Notes under the pieces: model-generated
The model's database searches: none
Told to the model about the DNA's origin: nothing
Seen by the model: the letters and a program-made list of their open reading frames with translations, nothing else
In this document: positions 17,540 through 26,279 of the stretch, in pieces
Layout: each line of letters begins with the position of its first letter
How positions within the stretch are numbered: position 1 is the first letter of the stretch
Assembly (NCBI GenBank): GCA_039962225.1
Contig: JAMPKV010000016.1
Coordinates: 59,974-123,973 of the forward strand
Source of the DNA: Microcoleus sp. AS-A8
GTDB lineage: Bacteria > Cyanobacteriota > Cyanobacteriia > Cyanobacteriales > Coleofasciculaceae
DNA: 64,000 nt
Direction of reading: 5' to 3'
Position numbers and translations under genes: made by a program

Positions 17540-17758
17540 TTGAGCGATCGCAACCAGCAATCTCATTCAAGAAACACCGACGACAGTTTTACGGAAAGCA
17601 AGCCTTCTGAATTGATTGAGTTGCGGCATACTTTAACCCAGTTAAATGATGCTGTCACACAAATTGCTCGAAGTGGCAATTTGGAGCAAGCCAATCGAGT
17701 ACGCGATCTGTTGGTTCAAGGAAAGCGTGAGATTTACAAGCTGCTTGCAGAGCACTAA
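17540..17758 (+). CDS. Small hypothetical protein (72 aa)
   Basis: A TTG-start frame with Ser/Asn/Gln-rich first 22 residues, then an amphipathic helical stretch, ELIELRHTLTQLNDAVTQIA and ANRVRDLLVQGKREIYKLL, that looks like a short coiled coil. I recognise no family. It overlaps the upstream, out-of-frame part of the epimerase remnant on the other strand. The regular heptad pattern favours a real product, while the weak start argues against it. Confidence 0.35.
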   Translation: MSDRNQQSHSRNTDDSFTESKPSELIELRHTLTQLNDAVTQIARSGNLEQANRVRDLLVQGKREIYKLLAEH

Positions 17759-17964
17759 GCGTTTGCGAGAATCGATTGGCGTAAATTGAGAAAATTGCTT
17801 TCACCAGTTGTGTTCTAACAATTCACTTGAAGTGTATTCCCGAAAGCTGCTGCTGGTGATGCAGAAGTTACTTGTTGAAGTTTGATTTCGCGATCGCGTT
17901 CTACCTTCAACTTAATGCGCTCGCCCGATGATGATCGCTATTTCACCGATACGGGACACGGGTA

Positions 17965-20900
17965 TCATTGCCATCCCTTGGCAGCCAATGTGCTGTCATA
18001 GTCCTTAACTACAGTAGCAATGACCTCGACTAACTTATTGGGTTCAACTGGTTTAGCGACATGTTTTTGAAATCCTGCTGCAAGTGCTTGCTGTTGATTC
18101 ACTTCGCTAGCATAGGCAGTCAGAGCGATCGCTCTTATCTCTCCACCGGCTTGTGGCGATCGCTGTCTCACTTGACGCATAAACATATAACCATCGACCT
18201 GCGGCATACCAATGTCGCAAATCAGAACATCGATCTTGAACTGGTCGAGCATAGTGAATGCCTCCATTGCCGATGCAGCGACTCTCACCTTGGCTCCATA
18301 GTCTTCAAGAATTGTGAGTGCCAATTCCCGCATATCGGCTTCATCATCGACCACCAAAATCTGCAATTGGTTTAGATTAAACGTTTCAACCGACGATCTA
18401 TCCTCTTGAGTTGTCTGTGGAGCGATCGCCATCAACGGCAATTTGGCCGTGAACGTTGCTCCCAGTCCCTCTCCTAGGCTTTCTGCGCCGACAGTACCTC
18501 CATGTAGTTCTGTGAGATGGCGGACGATCGCCAATCCCAATCCCAACCCGCCGAATTTTCGGGTGGTGGCACCATCTTCCTGACGGAAGTAGTCAAACAC
18601 ATGTGGCAGGAACTCTCTGGCGATGCCCTTGCCAGTGTCTTTGACCTGAATTTGGGCATAGTCGCCATCTCTTTCAAGGCGTACTTCTACCCGTCCCCCT
18701 GACGGCGTGAACTTGACGGCATTCGAGAGCAAGTTCCAAACAACCTGCTGAAGGCGAGCAGAATCCCCAGAAACCTGTCCGACATCTAGAGCAAGTACCT
18801 TTTGAATCTCGATGCCCTTTGCCTGGGCTGCCAGTCGCACGGTTTCCAAGGCAGCTTCAATGACACTCACTAAGTTGACAGGGCAAACATTCAAAACCAT
18901 TTTGCCTTGCAGAATGCGCGAGACATCAAGCAGGTCTTCAATTAGTTCACTCTGCAACTTGGCGTTGCGCTCAATGGTTTCAATGGCGCGTTTGGTCGTT
19001 CCTTCATCAAACTGACGGGTTTGCAGCAACTTCGCCCAGCCCAGAATGGGATTGAGGGGCGATCGCAACTCGTGAGAGAGTACTGCTAAAAATTCATCCT
19101 TAATCCGGTTAGCCCTTTCAGCGTCCTGACGGGCAGCTTGTTCTTGCTCTAATGCTCGATCCCGCTCTTCAAGGGCGCATTTCTGGTCGTGAATATCCGT
19201 ACAGGAGCCAAACCATCTAACGATTCGTCCCTCCTCATCCCGCAGCGGGAACGCCCGACCCAAAAACCAACGGTACTGTCCATCACTAGCTCGTCGGAAG
19301 CGGTACTCGATGTTATACTCTTTGCCTGTGCGAAGCGATTCCTTCCAGATATCCAACGCCCGTTGTCGATCGTCCGGGTGTAACAGAGGGTTCCAGCCCC
19401 AACCTTGGGTTTGCTCCAAAGTCATGCCCGTGTATTCGTACCAACGTTGGTTGAAGTATTCATGATAACCGTCAGGTCGAGTCGTCCAAAATAACTGTGG
19501 CATAGTGTCTGCCAAAGTCCGGAAGCTTAATTCACTTTGCCGTAGGGCTTCCTCGACTTGTTTGCGATCGGTAATGTCATCAAAGACAACGACGCCTGCA
19601 ACGATATCTCCATCCGGATTACGAATTGGGGTAGAGCTAACCTGCATCGTGCCATAGGTGCCATCACCGCGCAAAAACTGAATTTCCTCACCATTAACAA
19701 CCTCTCCTGTAAGCAGGGAACGTGCCAGAGGCCATTCCTCAGGGATGTAAGGTCGCCCATCGGGGTGAAAGCCTTTGTACTCGCGGTATTGCTCCACATC
19801 GCTTGATGGCAAAAACGGGTGACGCCAGATGCGCTGAACTTGCTCGTTTCCTAAAATCAACTTGCCTGAAGGAGCTTCAGCAATAATCACCCCTGCTGGC
19901 ATCTGTCGGAGTACCGCTTCAAAGCGGGCACGTTCGGCATCCAGTTCGCGCAGCAACCGTTCGCGTTCTACTTCCGCCTGCTTGCGATCGGTGATGTCTA
20001 GCACGATGCCAACCATCCGCTCTGGGTTTCCCTCAGTGTTGTAAATGGTTTGACCGATCACGTTTAACCATCGCAGCTCCCCTGTTGGGTGAAGGGTACG
20101 GCATTCAAAGTTGATATTCGTGCGATGCTCTAGTGCTTCGCGTACCTCTCGATCTACCCGTTCGCGGTCTTCCTCAATCACCGATGCCAGCCAGTTTTCA
20201 TAGGAGGGGATTGTTGCCGGATCGAGTCCATACAGCCGATAGTATTCCTCCGACCAGTTCACGCTGTTTGTGGCAATCTCCCAGTCCCACGTTCCAGCAT
20301 TAGCAGCCAGTTGGGCAAGCTTCAAGCGCTGTTCGCTTTCTTGCAGTGCTTTTTCTGCTCGGATGCGCTCAGTCACATCAATCGACATCCCTGCTACAAG
20401 GCATCGTCCAGCCACATCTTGCAGAGGAAACTTGAAGGACATGTAATAGTGTTCTCCATCTTCCTGGGGAGCTGTCTCCAACAGTTGTAAAGTCTGCCTA
20501 GTCTCCAGCACGGTTAAGTCATTCTCGCGCCACTGCTGCGCGGCTTCGGTGGGAAACAGGTCGAAATCTGTCTTGCCAATCCAATCGGCTGAGGGACGAT
20601 TAAAAGCCTGCTCGATTAATCGATTGACGTAGAGGAAGCGTCCCGCTTCATCTTTAATGAAGGCTGTGGCAGGGCTATGGTTCATAAAGCTCTGGAACAG
20701 TGCTTGGCTCTCTAGCAATGCCTCCTCAGTACGCTTGCGCTCCATGAACTGCCCAATTTGACTGCCGATCGCTGCCATCATCTGAAGTAGGTCTTCATCG
20801 GGTTCCTGGATGCGATTGCTAAAGCACTCAATCACCCCTAAAATTTCGTCACCTAATTGAATGGGGAACCCAAATCCAGCGTGCAATCCTCCTTTAGCTG

Positions 20901-21627
20901 CTGCCGTCGCTCTCTCGAAGTGGTTATCATCACTGAGTTCTGAGAGCCAAAGCGGTTGCTGAGTTTCCCAGACGCGCCCTGGCAGTGCGACACCATGAGC
21001 AAAGGTAGTCTGCTGATTCGCTTCAATGAATTCCTGCGCGTTCACAGCGGGCGCGTACCAACAATTGACATAGTGCAGGGTGTGAGTTTGACGATCTACA
21101 CTCCAAATGACTCCCAGTTGCCATCCCAAGCTTGAGCACAACGATTGCAGGATGGCTGGCACCGCCGAAGCAAGATTGGTTGCCTCAGCCAACGTGCGGG
21201 TAACGGCATACTGGGCAGCTTGACGTTGTTCAGCTCGTTTGCGAGCGGTAATATCTTCTGTTACAGCGACGCCGCGCTGGGGCTTACCGGCGGCATCTTT
21301 AATCAACGAAGCATAATTCCGCACCCATACGTGCGAACCGTCGGGACGGATGTAGCGCTTCTCGATCTCGAAGCTCGTTCCTTCCGTTAACATTTGCTGG
21401 AACAAGACTATATTATGTGCCAAGTCATCGGGATGCGTAATTTCCTGCATTCGCCGTGTCAACAATTCCTCCTCAGAGCGCCCAACGATTTGGCAAAACC
21501 GCTGATTGGCACTGATAAAGCGTCCGGTGAGGTCAACTTGTGTAATGCCGATGATGACTTGCTCGTAAATAGCGCGGTATCGCTCTTCACTCTGACGCTG
21601 AGTTTCTTCTACCACTTCCTTCGTCAC
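17965..21627 (-). CDS. Multi-PAS/GAF hybrid sensor histidine kinase
   Basis: A 1220-residue protein. In order: PAS (about 10-135), GAF (about 145-300), four further PAS/PAC units (about 305-820, with PAC signatures such as GIVLDITDRKQAE and GVVVFDDITDRKQVE), HisKA with acceptor in LAVLSHELRSPLNPILGW, a HATPase_c domain (NLLSNAVKFTPSGG, DTGKGIA, GGLGLGLAIVRHL) and a C-terminal receiver (ILVVDDEADMRE, acceptor Asp in LICDIGMP, Lys in HVAKPVE). There is no membrane span, so sensing is cytoplasmic. The start overlaps the stop of an upstream XRE regulator by 4 nt, so the two form a coupled operon. The hybrid receiver implies a phosphorelay partner elsewhere. Confidence 0.95.
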   Translation of the reverse strand: MTKEVVEETQRQSEERYRAIYEQVIIGITQVDLTGRFISANQRFCQIVGRSEEELLTRRMQEITHPDDLAHNIVLFQQMLTEGTSFEIEKRYIRPDGSHVWVRNYASLIKDAAGKPQRGVAVTEDITARKRAEQRQAAQYAVTRTLAEATNLASAVPAILQSLCSSLGWQLGVIWSVDRQTHTLHYVNCWYAPAVNAQEFIEANQQTTFAHGVALPGRVWETQQPLWLSELSDDNHFERATAAAKGGLHAGFGFPIQLGDEILGVIECFSNRIQEPDEDLLQMMAAIGSQIGQFMERKRTEEALLESQALFQSFMNHSPATAFIKDEAGRFLYVNRLIEQAFNRPSADWIGKTDFDLFPTEAAQQWRENDLTVLETRQTLQLLETAPQEDGEHYYMSFKFPLQDVAGRCLVAGMSIDVTERIRAEKALQESEQRLKLAQLAANAGTWDWEIATNSVNWSEEYYRLYGLDPATIPSYENWLASVIEEDRERVDREVREALEHRTNINFECRTLHPTGELRWLNVIGQTIYNTEGNPERMVGIVLDITDRKQAEVERERLLRELDAERARFEAVLRQMPAGVIIAEAPSGKLILGNEQVQRIWRHPFLPSSDVEQYREYKGFHPDGRPYIPEEWPLARSLLTGEVVNGEEIQFLRGDGTYGTMQVSSTPIRNPDGDIVAGVVVFDDITDRKQVEEALRQSELSFRTLADTMPQLFWTTRPDGYHEYFNQRWYEYTGMTLEQTQGWGWNPLLHPDDRQRALDIWKESLRTGKEYNIEYRFRRASDGQYRWFLGRAFPLRDEEGRIVRWFGSCTDIHDQKCALEERDRALEQEQAARQDAERANRIKDEFLAVLSHELRSPLNPILGWAKLLQTRQFDEGTTKRAIETIERNAKLQSELIEDLLDVSRILQGKMVLNVCPVNLVSVIEAALETVRLAAQAKGIEIQKVLALDVGQVSGDSARLQQVVWNLLSNAVKFTPSGGRVEVRLERDGDYAQIQVKDTGKGIAREFLPHVFDYFRQEDGATTRKFGGLGLGLAIVRHLTELHGGTVGAESLGEGLGATFTAKLPLMAIAPQTTQEDRSSVETFNLNQLQILVVDDEADMRELALTILEDYGAKVRVAASAMEAFTMLDQFKIDVLICDIGMPQVDGYMFMRQVRQRSPQAGGEIRAIALTAYASEVNQQQALAAGFQKHVAKPVEPNKLVEVIATVVKDYDSTLAAKGWQ

Positions 21628-21908
21628 AGTCCTGGTTCCAGCGAGAAGTAGTGAGTCAGAAGCTCCCTGCTCCCATCCCGATCGCTTTGAGAGGAGGAAT
21701 GGCTGAGTTCGTCAATGAGCGCTCGAATCCGCCTCAATGCTAGTGGAGAGGGCTGCATATGCCCGTTCTCCCAGCGGTTGATGGTTCCATACGCCACACC
21801 GAGTTCCGCTGCTAACTGTTCCTGGGTCAACCCTGTTAACTGCCGGAGTTCACGAATCAGCTTGCTGACTTCCGGTTGTGCGATCGCAAAAGCTCGTTTG
21901 AGTGGCAT
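21624..21908 (-). CDS. XRE-family helix-turn-helix regulator coupled to the hybrid kinase
   Basis: A 94-residue protein. Its HTH_3 domain (about 13-68) reads SKLIRELRQLTGLTQEQLAAELGVAYGTINRWENG, split here by the turn after GLTQEQLA. The C-terminal tail is Ser- and charge-rich. Its TGA overlaps the ATG of the 1220-residue kinase. The tight pairing suggests that it controls, or is modified in step with, that kinase. A small inverted repeat 37 bp upstream is a candidate self-binding site. Confidence 0.9.
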   Translation of the reverse strand: MPLKRAFAIAQPEVSKLIRELRQLTGLTQEQLAAELGVAYGTINRWENGHMQPSPLALRRIRALIDELSHSSSQSDRDGSRELLTHYFSLEPGL

Positions 21909-21944
21909 GGTTTTTAGGACGGACTCCTATAGCTCGACACAATG

Positions 21945-21956
21945 TAACGTCCGTTA
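21945..21956. promoter_or_regulatory. Candidate operator TAACG-N2-CGTTA
   Basis: A perfect 5-bp inverted repeat (TAACGTCCGTTA) upstream of the XRE gene, in the position of a promoter-overlapping operator. The repeat is short, so chance is possible. Confidence 0.35.
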
Positions 21957-22050
21957 TACTAATTATCCCTTTGCAAGTACAAAGGCTTATCTATCTTTTG
22001 AAATAGCTATTTGAAGGGTAATCACCCACAATATCAACGAGGAAGAATTT

Positions 22051-22086
22051 CGCGATAGCGAAGCGCTGCTGCGCTTCGTAGATCGC
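22051..22086. repeat. Palindromic dispersed repeat
   Basis: CGAAGCGC (22059-22066) and GCGCTTCG (22071-22078) form a perfect 8-bp stem with a TGCT loop, flanked by GCGATAG and TAGATCGC. This type of palindrome is common between cyanobacterial genes. It lies between the XRE-kinase operon and the gp25 gene. Confidence 0.65.
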
Positions 22087-22192
22087 CTCACCGCTCAAAT
22101 GAAAATGAACGCTGTCCTCGACTTTTGGCGAATAGTATACACCCGCTTAGTCTGATAGCTTGGCATCCGTACCGGGCAGGGAGTAATCAAGG

Positions 22193-22615
22193 ATGCAACA
22201 GAACAGCCCAGAGGGACAAAAAGCTTACCTGGGTACGGGATGGGCGTCTCCGCTACGAGTCAACCTCCAAGGCAGTATCCAACTCAGTTCCGCAGAACGC
22301 AATATCGAAGAATCCATTTGGCTGATTCTACGCACGGATTTAGGAGAACGGGTGTATCGGCCTGAATTCGGGTCGCGTTTATCTGAATTGACCTTTGCGC
22401 CGATGAATACTCAAACGTTACTCCTGATCCGTCTATACGTACAGGAAGCATTGGAGATGTGGGAACCCCGTATCGAACTTGATGAGGTGAGAGCCGACCC
22501 CGATCCCTTGCGCGGTCGAGTCGATGTGATTATTGAATATCATCCGAAAGACAGTCACGATAATCGTAGCCTGGTCTATCCTTTCTTTCTATTACCGGGA
22601 GGGGAGCAGGAGTAG
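22193..22615 (+). CDS. Baseplate wedge protein, gp25/GPW family (Afp9/Pvc9 type)
   Basis: A 140-residue protein with the GPW_gp25 signature: GIQ-like start (VNLQGSIQLSSAERNIEESI), LILRTDLGERVYRPEFGSRL, FAPMN, LIRLYVQEALEMWEPRIEL and VDVIIEYHP. gp25 joins the first sheath ring to the baseplate wedges. It is the first gene of plus-strand block B; its TAG overlaps the GTG start of the next gene by one base, so the two are coupled. Confidence 0.95.
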   Translation: MQQNSPEGQKAYLGTGWASPLRVNLQGSIQLSSAERNIEESIWLILRTDLGERVYRPEFGSRLSELTFAPMNTQTLLLIRLYVQEALEMWEPRIELDEVRADPDPLRGRVDVIIEYHPKDSHDNRSLVYPFFLLPGGEQE

Positions 22616-24819
22616 TGGAATTTGATTTTTTACCGAAATTACCGAAATCTAATTTAGACGATCGCACCTACAAGGACTTAGTCGAAGAGTGCATCTTACG
22701 CATTCCTCGCTATTGTCCAGAGTGGACGAATTACAATCCCAGTGACCCGGGTGTCACGCTGATTGAACTGTTTGCTTGGTTAACCGACCAAATGTTGCTG
22801 CGGTTCAATCGGGTTCCCCTACGGAACTATGTGACGTTTCTAGAGTTAATCGGGGTACGCCTGCAAGCACCCGTCCCCGCTCAAACCGATATTACCTTTT
22901 ACCTAACCAGTTCGCTACCAGAACCTTACACGATTCCGGGAGGAACGGAAGTGGCAACGGTGCGAACGGAAACGGAGGAGGCGATTGTTTTTAGCACGGA
23001 TGAGCCGTTAACGATTGGCAGTCCCAGCTTACGCCACTTTCTCACGGCAGAGACGGTGGACGAGGAACCGGAAGTTTTGCGCGATCGCTTCACCAATTTA
23101 TGGACGCAGCGATCGGATGGACAATGGGAAGGTCGGGAACTGGCGCTGTTCAACGAACAACCTGAACCCGGAAATAGCTTTTATCTCGTATTCGACCCCG
23201 AACACCAACTGGCGGGTAACGTTCTGGCTGTCACCTTTAAAGGAGAAGCTGCCACACCCACCGGCATTAATCCCGACGCACCTCCCCGCCGTTGGGAAGC
23301 TTGGAATGGTGCTTACTGGCAATCTGTTCTAATCCAAGAAACAGACGACGGCACGCGCGGCTTTAGTTTTAGTGAAATCCGAGAACAAGGGGGGAATCCC
23401 CTGCAAGGTGCCGACCTTGTCCTGCATTTGCCGACCCATTGGCCTGTAACTCGCTTTACCACTTACCAGGGTCTCTGGCTACGCTGCATCTACACTCCAC
23501 CGAATTTAGGTCAGCCTGGATACAGTAGTTCTCCCCGAATCGTCGCTTTATCCGTGCGGGCGATCGGAGGCACGGTGGCAGCCAGTCAAAGTAGTCTGGT
23601 TCGCAATGAGCTTATGGGAGAAAGTGATGGAACACCGGGTCAGACGTTCCAGTTGCAAGGCGTTCCCGTTTTAACGCGCCGCGAGGATGAATACATCCTG
23701 ATTGAACCACCGGGGGGATTACCCCAAACCTGGCATGAAGTGACGGATTTTGCCAATTCTAAAGGAGAGGATTTGCACTATACCATAGATTCACGCACAG
23801 GAGTCGTTCAGTTTGGCCCTTTAATTCGCGAACCCAGCCAAATCCAGCAGCAAACCTTCCTCCGTTCTCGCTCGTATCTACCGATGGGGAGCAATCGCTC
23901 GATTGCAGAAGAGATTACAGCTCAAGACCTCAATGCCTTAGAGCGTCAATTCGGTGCGGTTCCGCCCAGAGGCTCTAAAATCCGCATGGTTGCCTACCGC
24001 ACGGGGGGCGGTCAAAAAGGTAATGTGCAGCGAACAAGCCTGACTGTGCCGAAGTCTGCCGTGCCTTACGTCGCCAGGGTGATCAACCATACCCCCGCCC
24101 GCAATGGAGCCGATGCCGAATCCTTAGAAGAAGCCGTGATGCGAGTGCCTGCCATGTTGCGAACCCGCGATCGCGCCGTCACCCTAGAGGATTTCGAGAC
24201 CTTAACCCTACGAGCCGGTAAAGGTTCAGTGGCTCGTGCCCGTTGTCTTTCCCCCACCTCGGTTGATGAGGCGGGACTGATTCGTCTGCTAGTTGTCCCG
24301 CAAGCGAATACGGAAGCGATCGCCAGAGCCGAAGGCATCCCGCCCGAATTCTTTGCCCTAACGCCTCGACTACAATCCCAGGTGCTATCTTACCTGGACG
24401 AGCGGCGACTCTTGGGCGTACAAGTGCGCTGTCAGCAACCGGATTATGTCGGAGTCTCGGTACAAACCGAAGTAGCCCTAGAACCGGAGTACAATAACTA
24501 CCGCGCCCAAGAAGACATTTTATTTAAGCTCCGGGTTGCCCTGTACCGCTTTTTCAATCCCCTAACAGGCGGCCCCGATGGAACGGGTTGGCCTTTCGGG
24601 CGTCCGGTTTATCCTTCGGATATTGTCACCCTGTTCCAGAAAACGCCTGGGGTACGTTATCTCGGTGTGATTCAACTGTTTGAGATTCGCCAACACGATC
24701 AGACTTGGGTGCGGACTTTGCCTTTAGATCCTGTAATTAATCCCGGCCCTCAAGGGTTAGTCTGCTCTTGGGCAGATAATCGCTTACGATCCGGTCATGT
24801 TATCAACCTCATCCAATGA
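22615..24819 (+). CDS. Baseplate J/gp47-like wedge protein (Afp11/Pvc11 type)
   Basis: A 734-residue GTG-start protein. N-terminal EFDFLPKLPKSNLDDRTYKD then CPEWTNYNPSDPGVTLIELF is typical of the eCIS 'putative baseplate assembly protein' group. The centre (about 470-520) has the gpJ-like region RMVAYRTGGGQKGNV and the end holds GRPVYPSDIVTLFQKTPGV. It forms the baseplate ring that holds the spike. Only one such protein is seen, while Afp/Pvc have two (11 and 12). Confidence 0.93.
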   Translation: MEFDFLPKLPKSNLDDRTYKDLVEECILRIPRYCPEWTNYNPSDPGVTLIELFAWLTDQMLLRFNRVPLRNYVTFLELIGVRLQAPVPAQTDITFYLTSSLPEPYTIPGGTEVATVRTETEEAIVFSTDEPLTIGSPSLRHFLTAETVDEEPEVLRDRFTNLWTQRSDGQWEGRELALFNEQPEPGNSFYLVFDPEHQLAGNVLAVTFKGEAATPTGINPDAPPRRWEAWNGAYWQSVLIQETDDGTRGFSFSEIREQGGNPLQGADLVLHLPTHWPVTRFTTYQGLWLRCIYTPPNLGQPGYSSSPRIVALSVRAIGGTVAASQSSLVRNELMGESDGTPGQTFQLQGVPVLTRREDEYILIEPPGGLPQTWHEVTDFANSKGEDLHYTIDSRTGVVQFGPLIREPSQIQQQTFLRSRSYLPMGSNRSIAEEITAQDLNALERQFGAVPPRGSKIRMVAYRTGGGQKGNVQRTSLTVPKSAVPYVARVINHTPARNGADAESLEEAVMRVPAMLRTRDRAVTLEDFETLTLRAGKGSVARARCLSPTSVDEAGLIRLLVVPQANTEAIARAEGIPPEFFALTPRLQSQVLSYLDERRLLGVQVRCQQPDYVGVSVQTEVALEPEYNNYRAQEDILFKLRVALYRFFNPLTGGPDGTGWPFGRPVYPSDIVTLFQKTPGVRYLGVIQLFEIRQHDQTWVRTLPLDPVINPGPQGLVCSWADNRLRSGHVINLIQ

Positions 24820-24922
24820 GTAGGGTAGTAGGTTGAAGGTTAGCCCGTGAGTTTATATAGCTGTCGGCATAAAGGTTAGGACTTTCTTTAACGGCTCTTG
24901 CGACCACTTAGCAGTAATAAAT

Positions 24923-25008
24923 CTTCTACCCTCTGCCTTCTGCCTTCTGCCTTCTGCCTTCTGCCTTCTGCCTTCTGCCTTCTACCTTCTACCCTCTACC
25001 TTCTGCCA
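24923..25008 (+). repeat. Heptanucleotide tandem repeat (CTTCTGC type)
   Basis: About a dozen copies of a 7-nt unit (TCTGCCT) with TCTACCT variants at both ends. It occupies most of the gap between the baseplate J gene and the tail-protein-I gene of the same operon. The unit is related to the block at 3582-3627. Confidence 0.9.
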
Positions 25009-25023
25009 TAACATCCGACATTC

Positions 25024-26070
25024 ATGACTCAAGCACGTTCTGGTCAAAGTTTGTATCTACGGCTGACTCCCATGCAGTTCTCCGAGGCGACACCCACGCC
25101 AAGCGGAGAACTTGCGGGTACGATGGCGACGGATACATTGACGACGGGCTGTAATGTGTTCTTGCGCCCTGGAGAACCGAGTGAAATGCTGGTGCAGCTA
25201 GAAAACGTGGGCAGGCGCACGCTGCAATTAGATTTACAAGTGGAGGGGGACTTTCCATCCCAGTGGTGTCAAATTGGCATGGAGGGACGCGAACTCCTCC
25301 CTGGGCAAAGGATGGAGGCTGTGCTGTACTTTCAGGCATCTCCTGATTTCTTTGAGGATAACCAACTCCAGGATGAGTCTCTGATACTGGATTATCGCAG
25401 TCGCTTAGTTGCCTACTACACACCTGAAGATTTAGCAGGGGAGGATGCCTCTCTCACCAATAGAAGAGTTTGTGAGTCGGCTGGCTTCAACTTGTATGTG
25501 CGTCCCCGCAGTCTGTACCTGAATTTTCTGCCAGCGCTTTACCGGGAAGTTGACTTTATCGGTCGCTTCTTGAAAATTTTTGAGCAGGCATTTGAACCTG
25601 CCGTCCAGAGTCTGGATGTTCTGTGGGCTTACCTTGACCCTCTGACGGCACCCCAAGCCATGCTACCCTTTTTGGCGCATTGGGTGGCATGGCCGATGGA
25701 CCCGCGCTGGAGTATCCAGAAGCAGCGTCGTCTGATTCGTCAGGCGATGGAAATCTACCGTTGGAGAGGAACGCGGCGGGGTTTGCGTCTCTATTTGCAT
25801 CTCTATACGGATTTGCCGTTGGATGAGGATATTCCTCAAGAACCGGATAAGCACATCGGAATTGAGGAAGTTTTTGGAGATGGCTTTGTTTTGAGTACGA
25901 CTCGCATGGGGGAGGATTCGATTATTGGCGGGGGACGACCGTTTCACTTTATTGTTACCCTGCGCCCTGATTCGGGTTTTCAGGTGGATGAATCGTTGGT
26001 TCGGTACATTATTGACCAGGAGAAACCGGCTTTTTGTACGTATGAACTTTATATCGAAAGGGGTGGTTAG
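25024..26070 (+). CDS. Tail protein I-like baseplate component with Ig-like N-domain
   Basis: A 348-residue protein. Residues about 30-140 form a beta-rich Ig-like domain (FLRPGEPSEMLVQLENVGRR, LLPGQRMEAVLYFQ). Residues about 160-345 match the tail protein I family: YLNFLPALYREVDFIGRFLK, EPAVQSLDVLWAYLDPLTAP, FLAHWVAWPMDPRWSIQKQR and EIYRWRGTRRGLRLYLHLYT. It belongs to the baseplate periphery. The Ig-like domain resembles those of the two large membrane proteins further down the operon, which could allow lateral contact (inference). Confidence 0.9.
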   Translation: MTQARSGQSLYLRLTPMQFSEATPTPSGELAGTMATDTLTTGCNVFLRPGEPSEMLVQLENVGRRTLQLDLQVEGDFPSQWCQIGMEGRELLPGQRMEAVLYFQASPDFFEDNQLQDESLILDYRSRLVAYYTPEDLAGEDASLTNRRVCESAGFNLYVRPRSLYLNFLPALYREVDFIGRFLKIFEQAFEPAVQSLDVLWAYLDPLTAPQAMLPFLAHWVAWPMDPRWSIQKQRRLIRQAMEIYRWRGTRRGLRLYLHLYTDLPLDEDIPQEPDKHIGIEEVFGDGFVLSTTRMGEDSIIGGGRPFHFIVTLRPDSGFQVDESLVRYIIDQEKPAFCTYELYIERGG

Positions 26071-26083
26071 GGGGTGTTAATTT

Positions 26084-26125
26084 TTAACAAACCACAGAGG
26101 CACAGAGCACACGGAGGAAGGAAGA
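26084..26125 (+). repeat. Dispersed repeat, AACCACAGAGGCACAGAG family
   Basis: Contains AACAAACCACAGAGGCACAG and an Ag-rich continuation. Related copies occur at 30972-31004 on the same strand and inverted at 60499-60537 and 62911-62960. All are intergenic, just after gene ends. Confidence 0.8.
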
Positions 26126-26279
26126 TAGGAGGAGAGGGATAGAGGAATTTTTCTGAGGTTTTAGCAGATGTTAGGGTGAATTTGTGATTGGTGAGTCTTG
26201 ATTAAATCTGGATGACTTTTCTAGGTTGATCGTGGTTTTTTGGAAGCCTAAATAACAAGAAGTAAATAATAAATAACAT

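Noticed and set aside
24923..25008. Possible CRISPR array
   Set aside because: The units are 7 nt with no spacers, so this is a heptamer tandem repeat. No CRISPR array was seen anywhere in the window.
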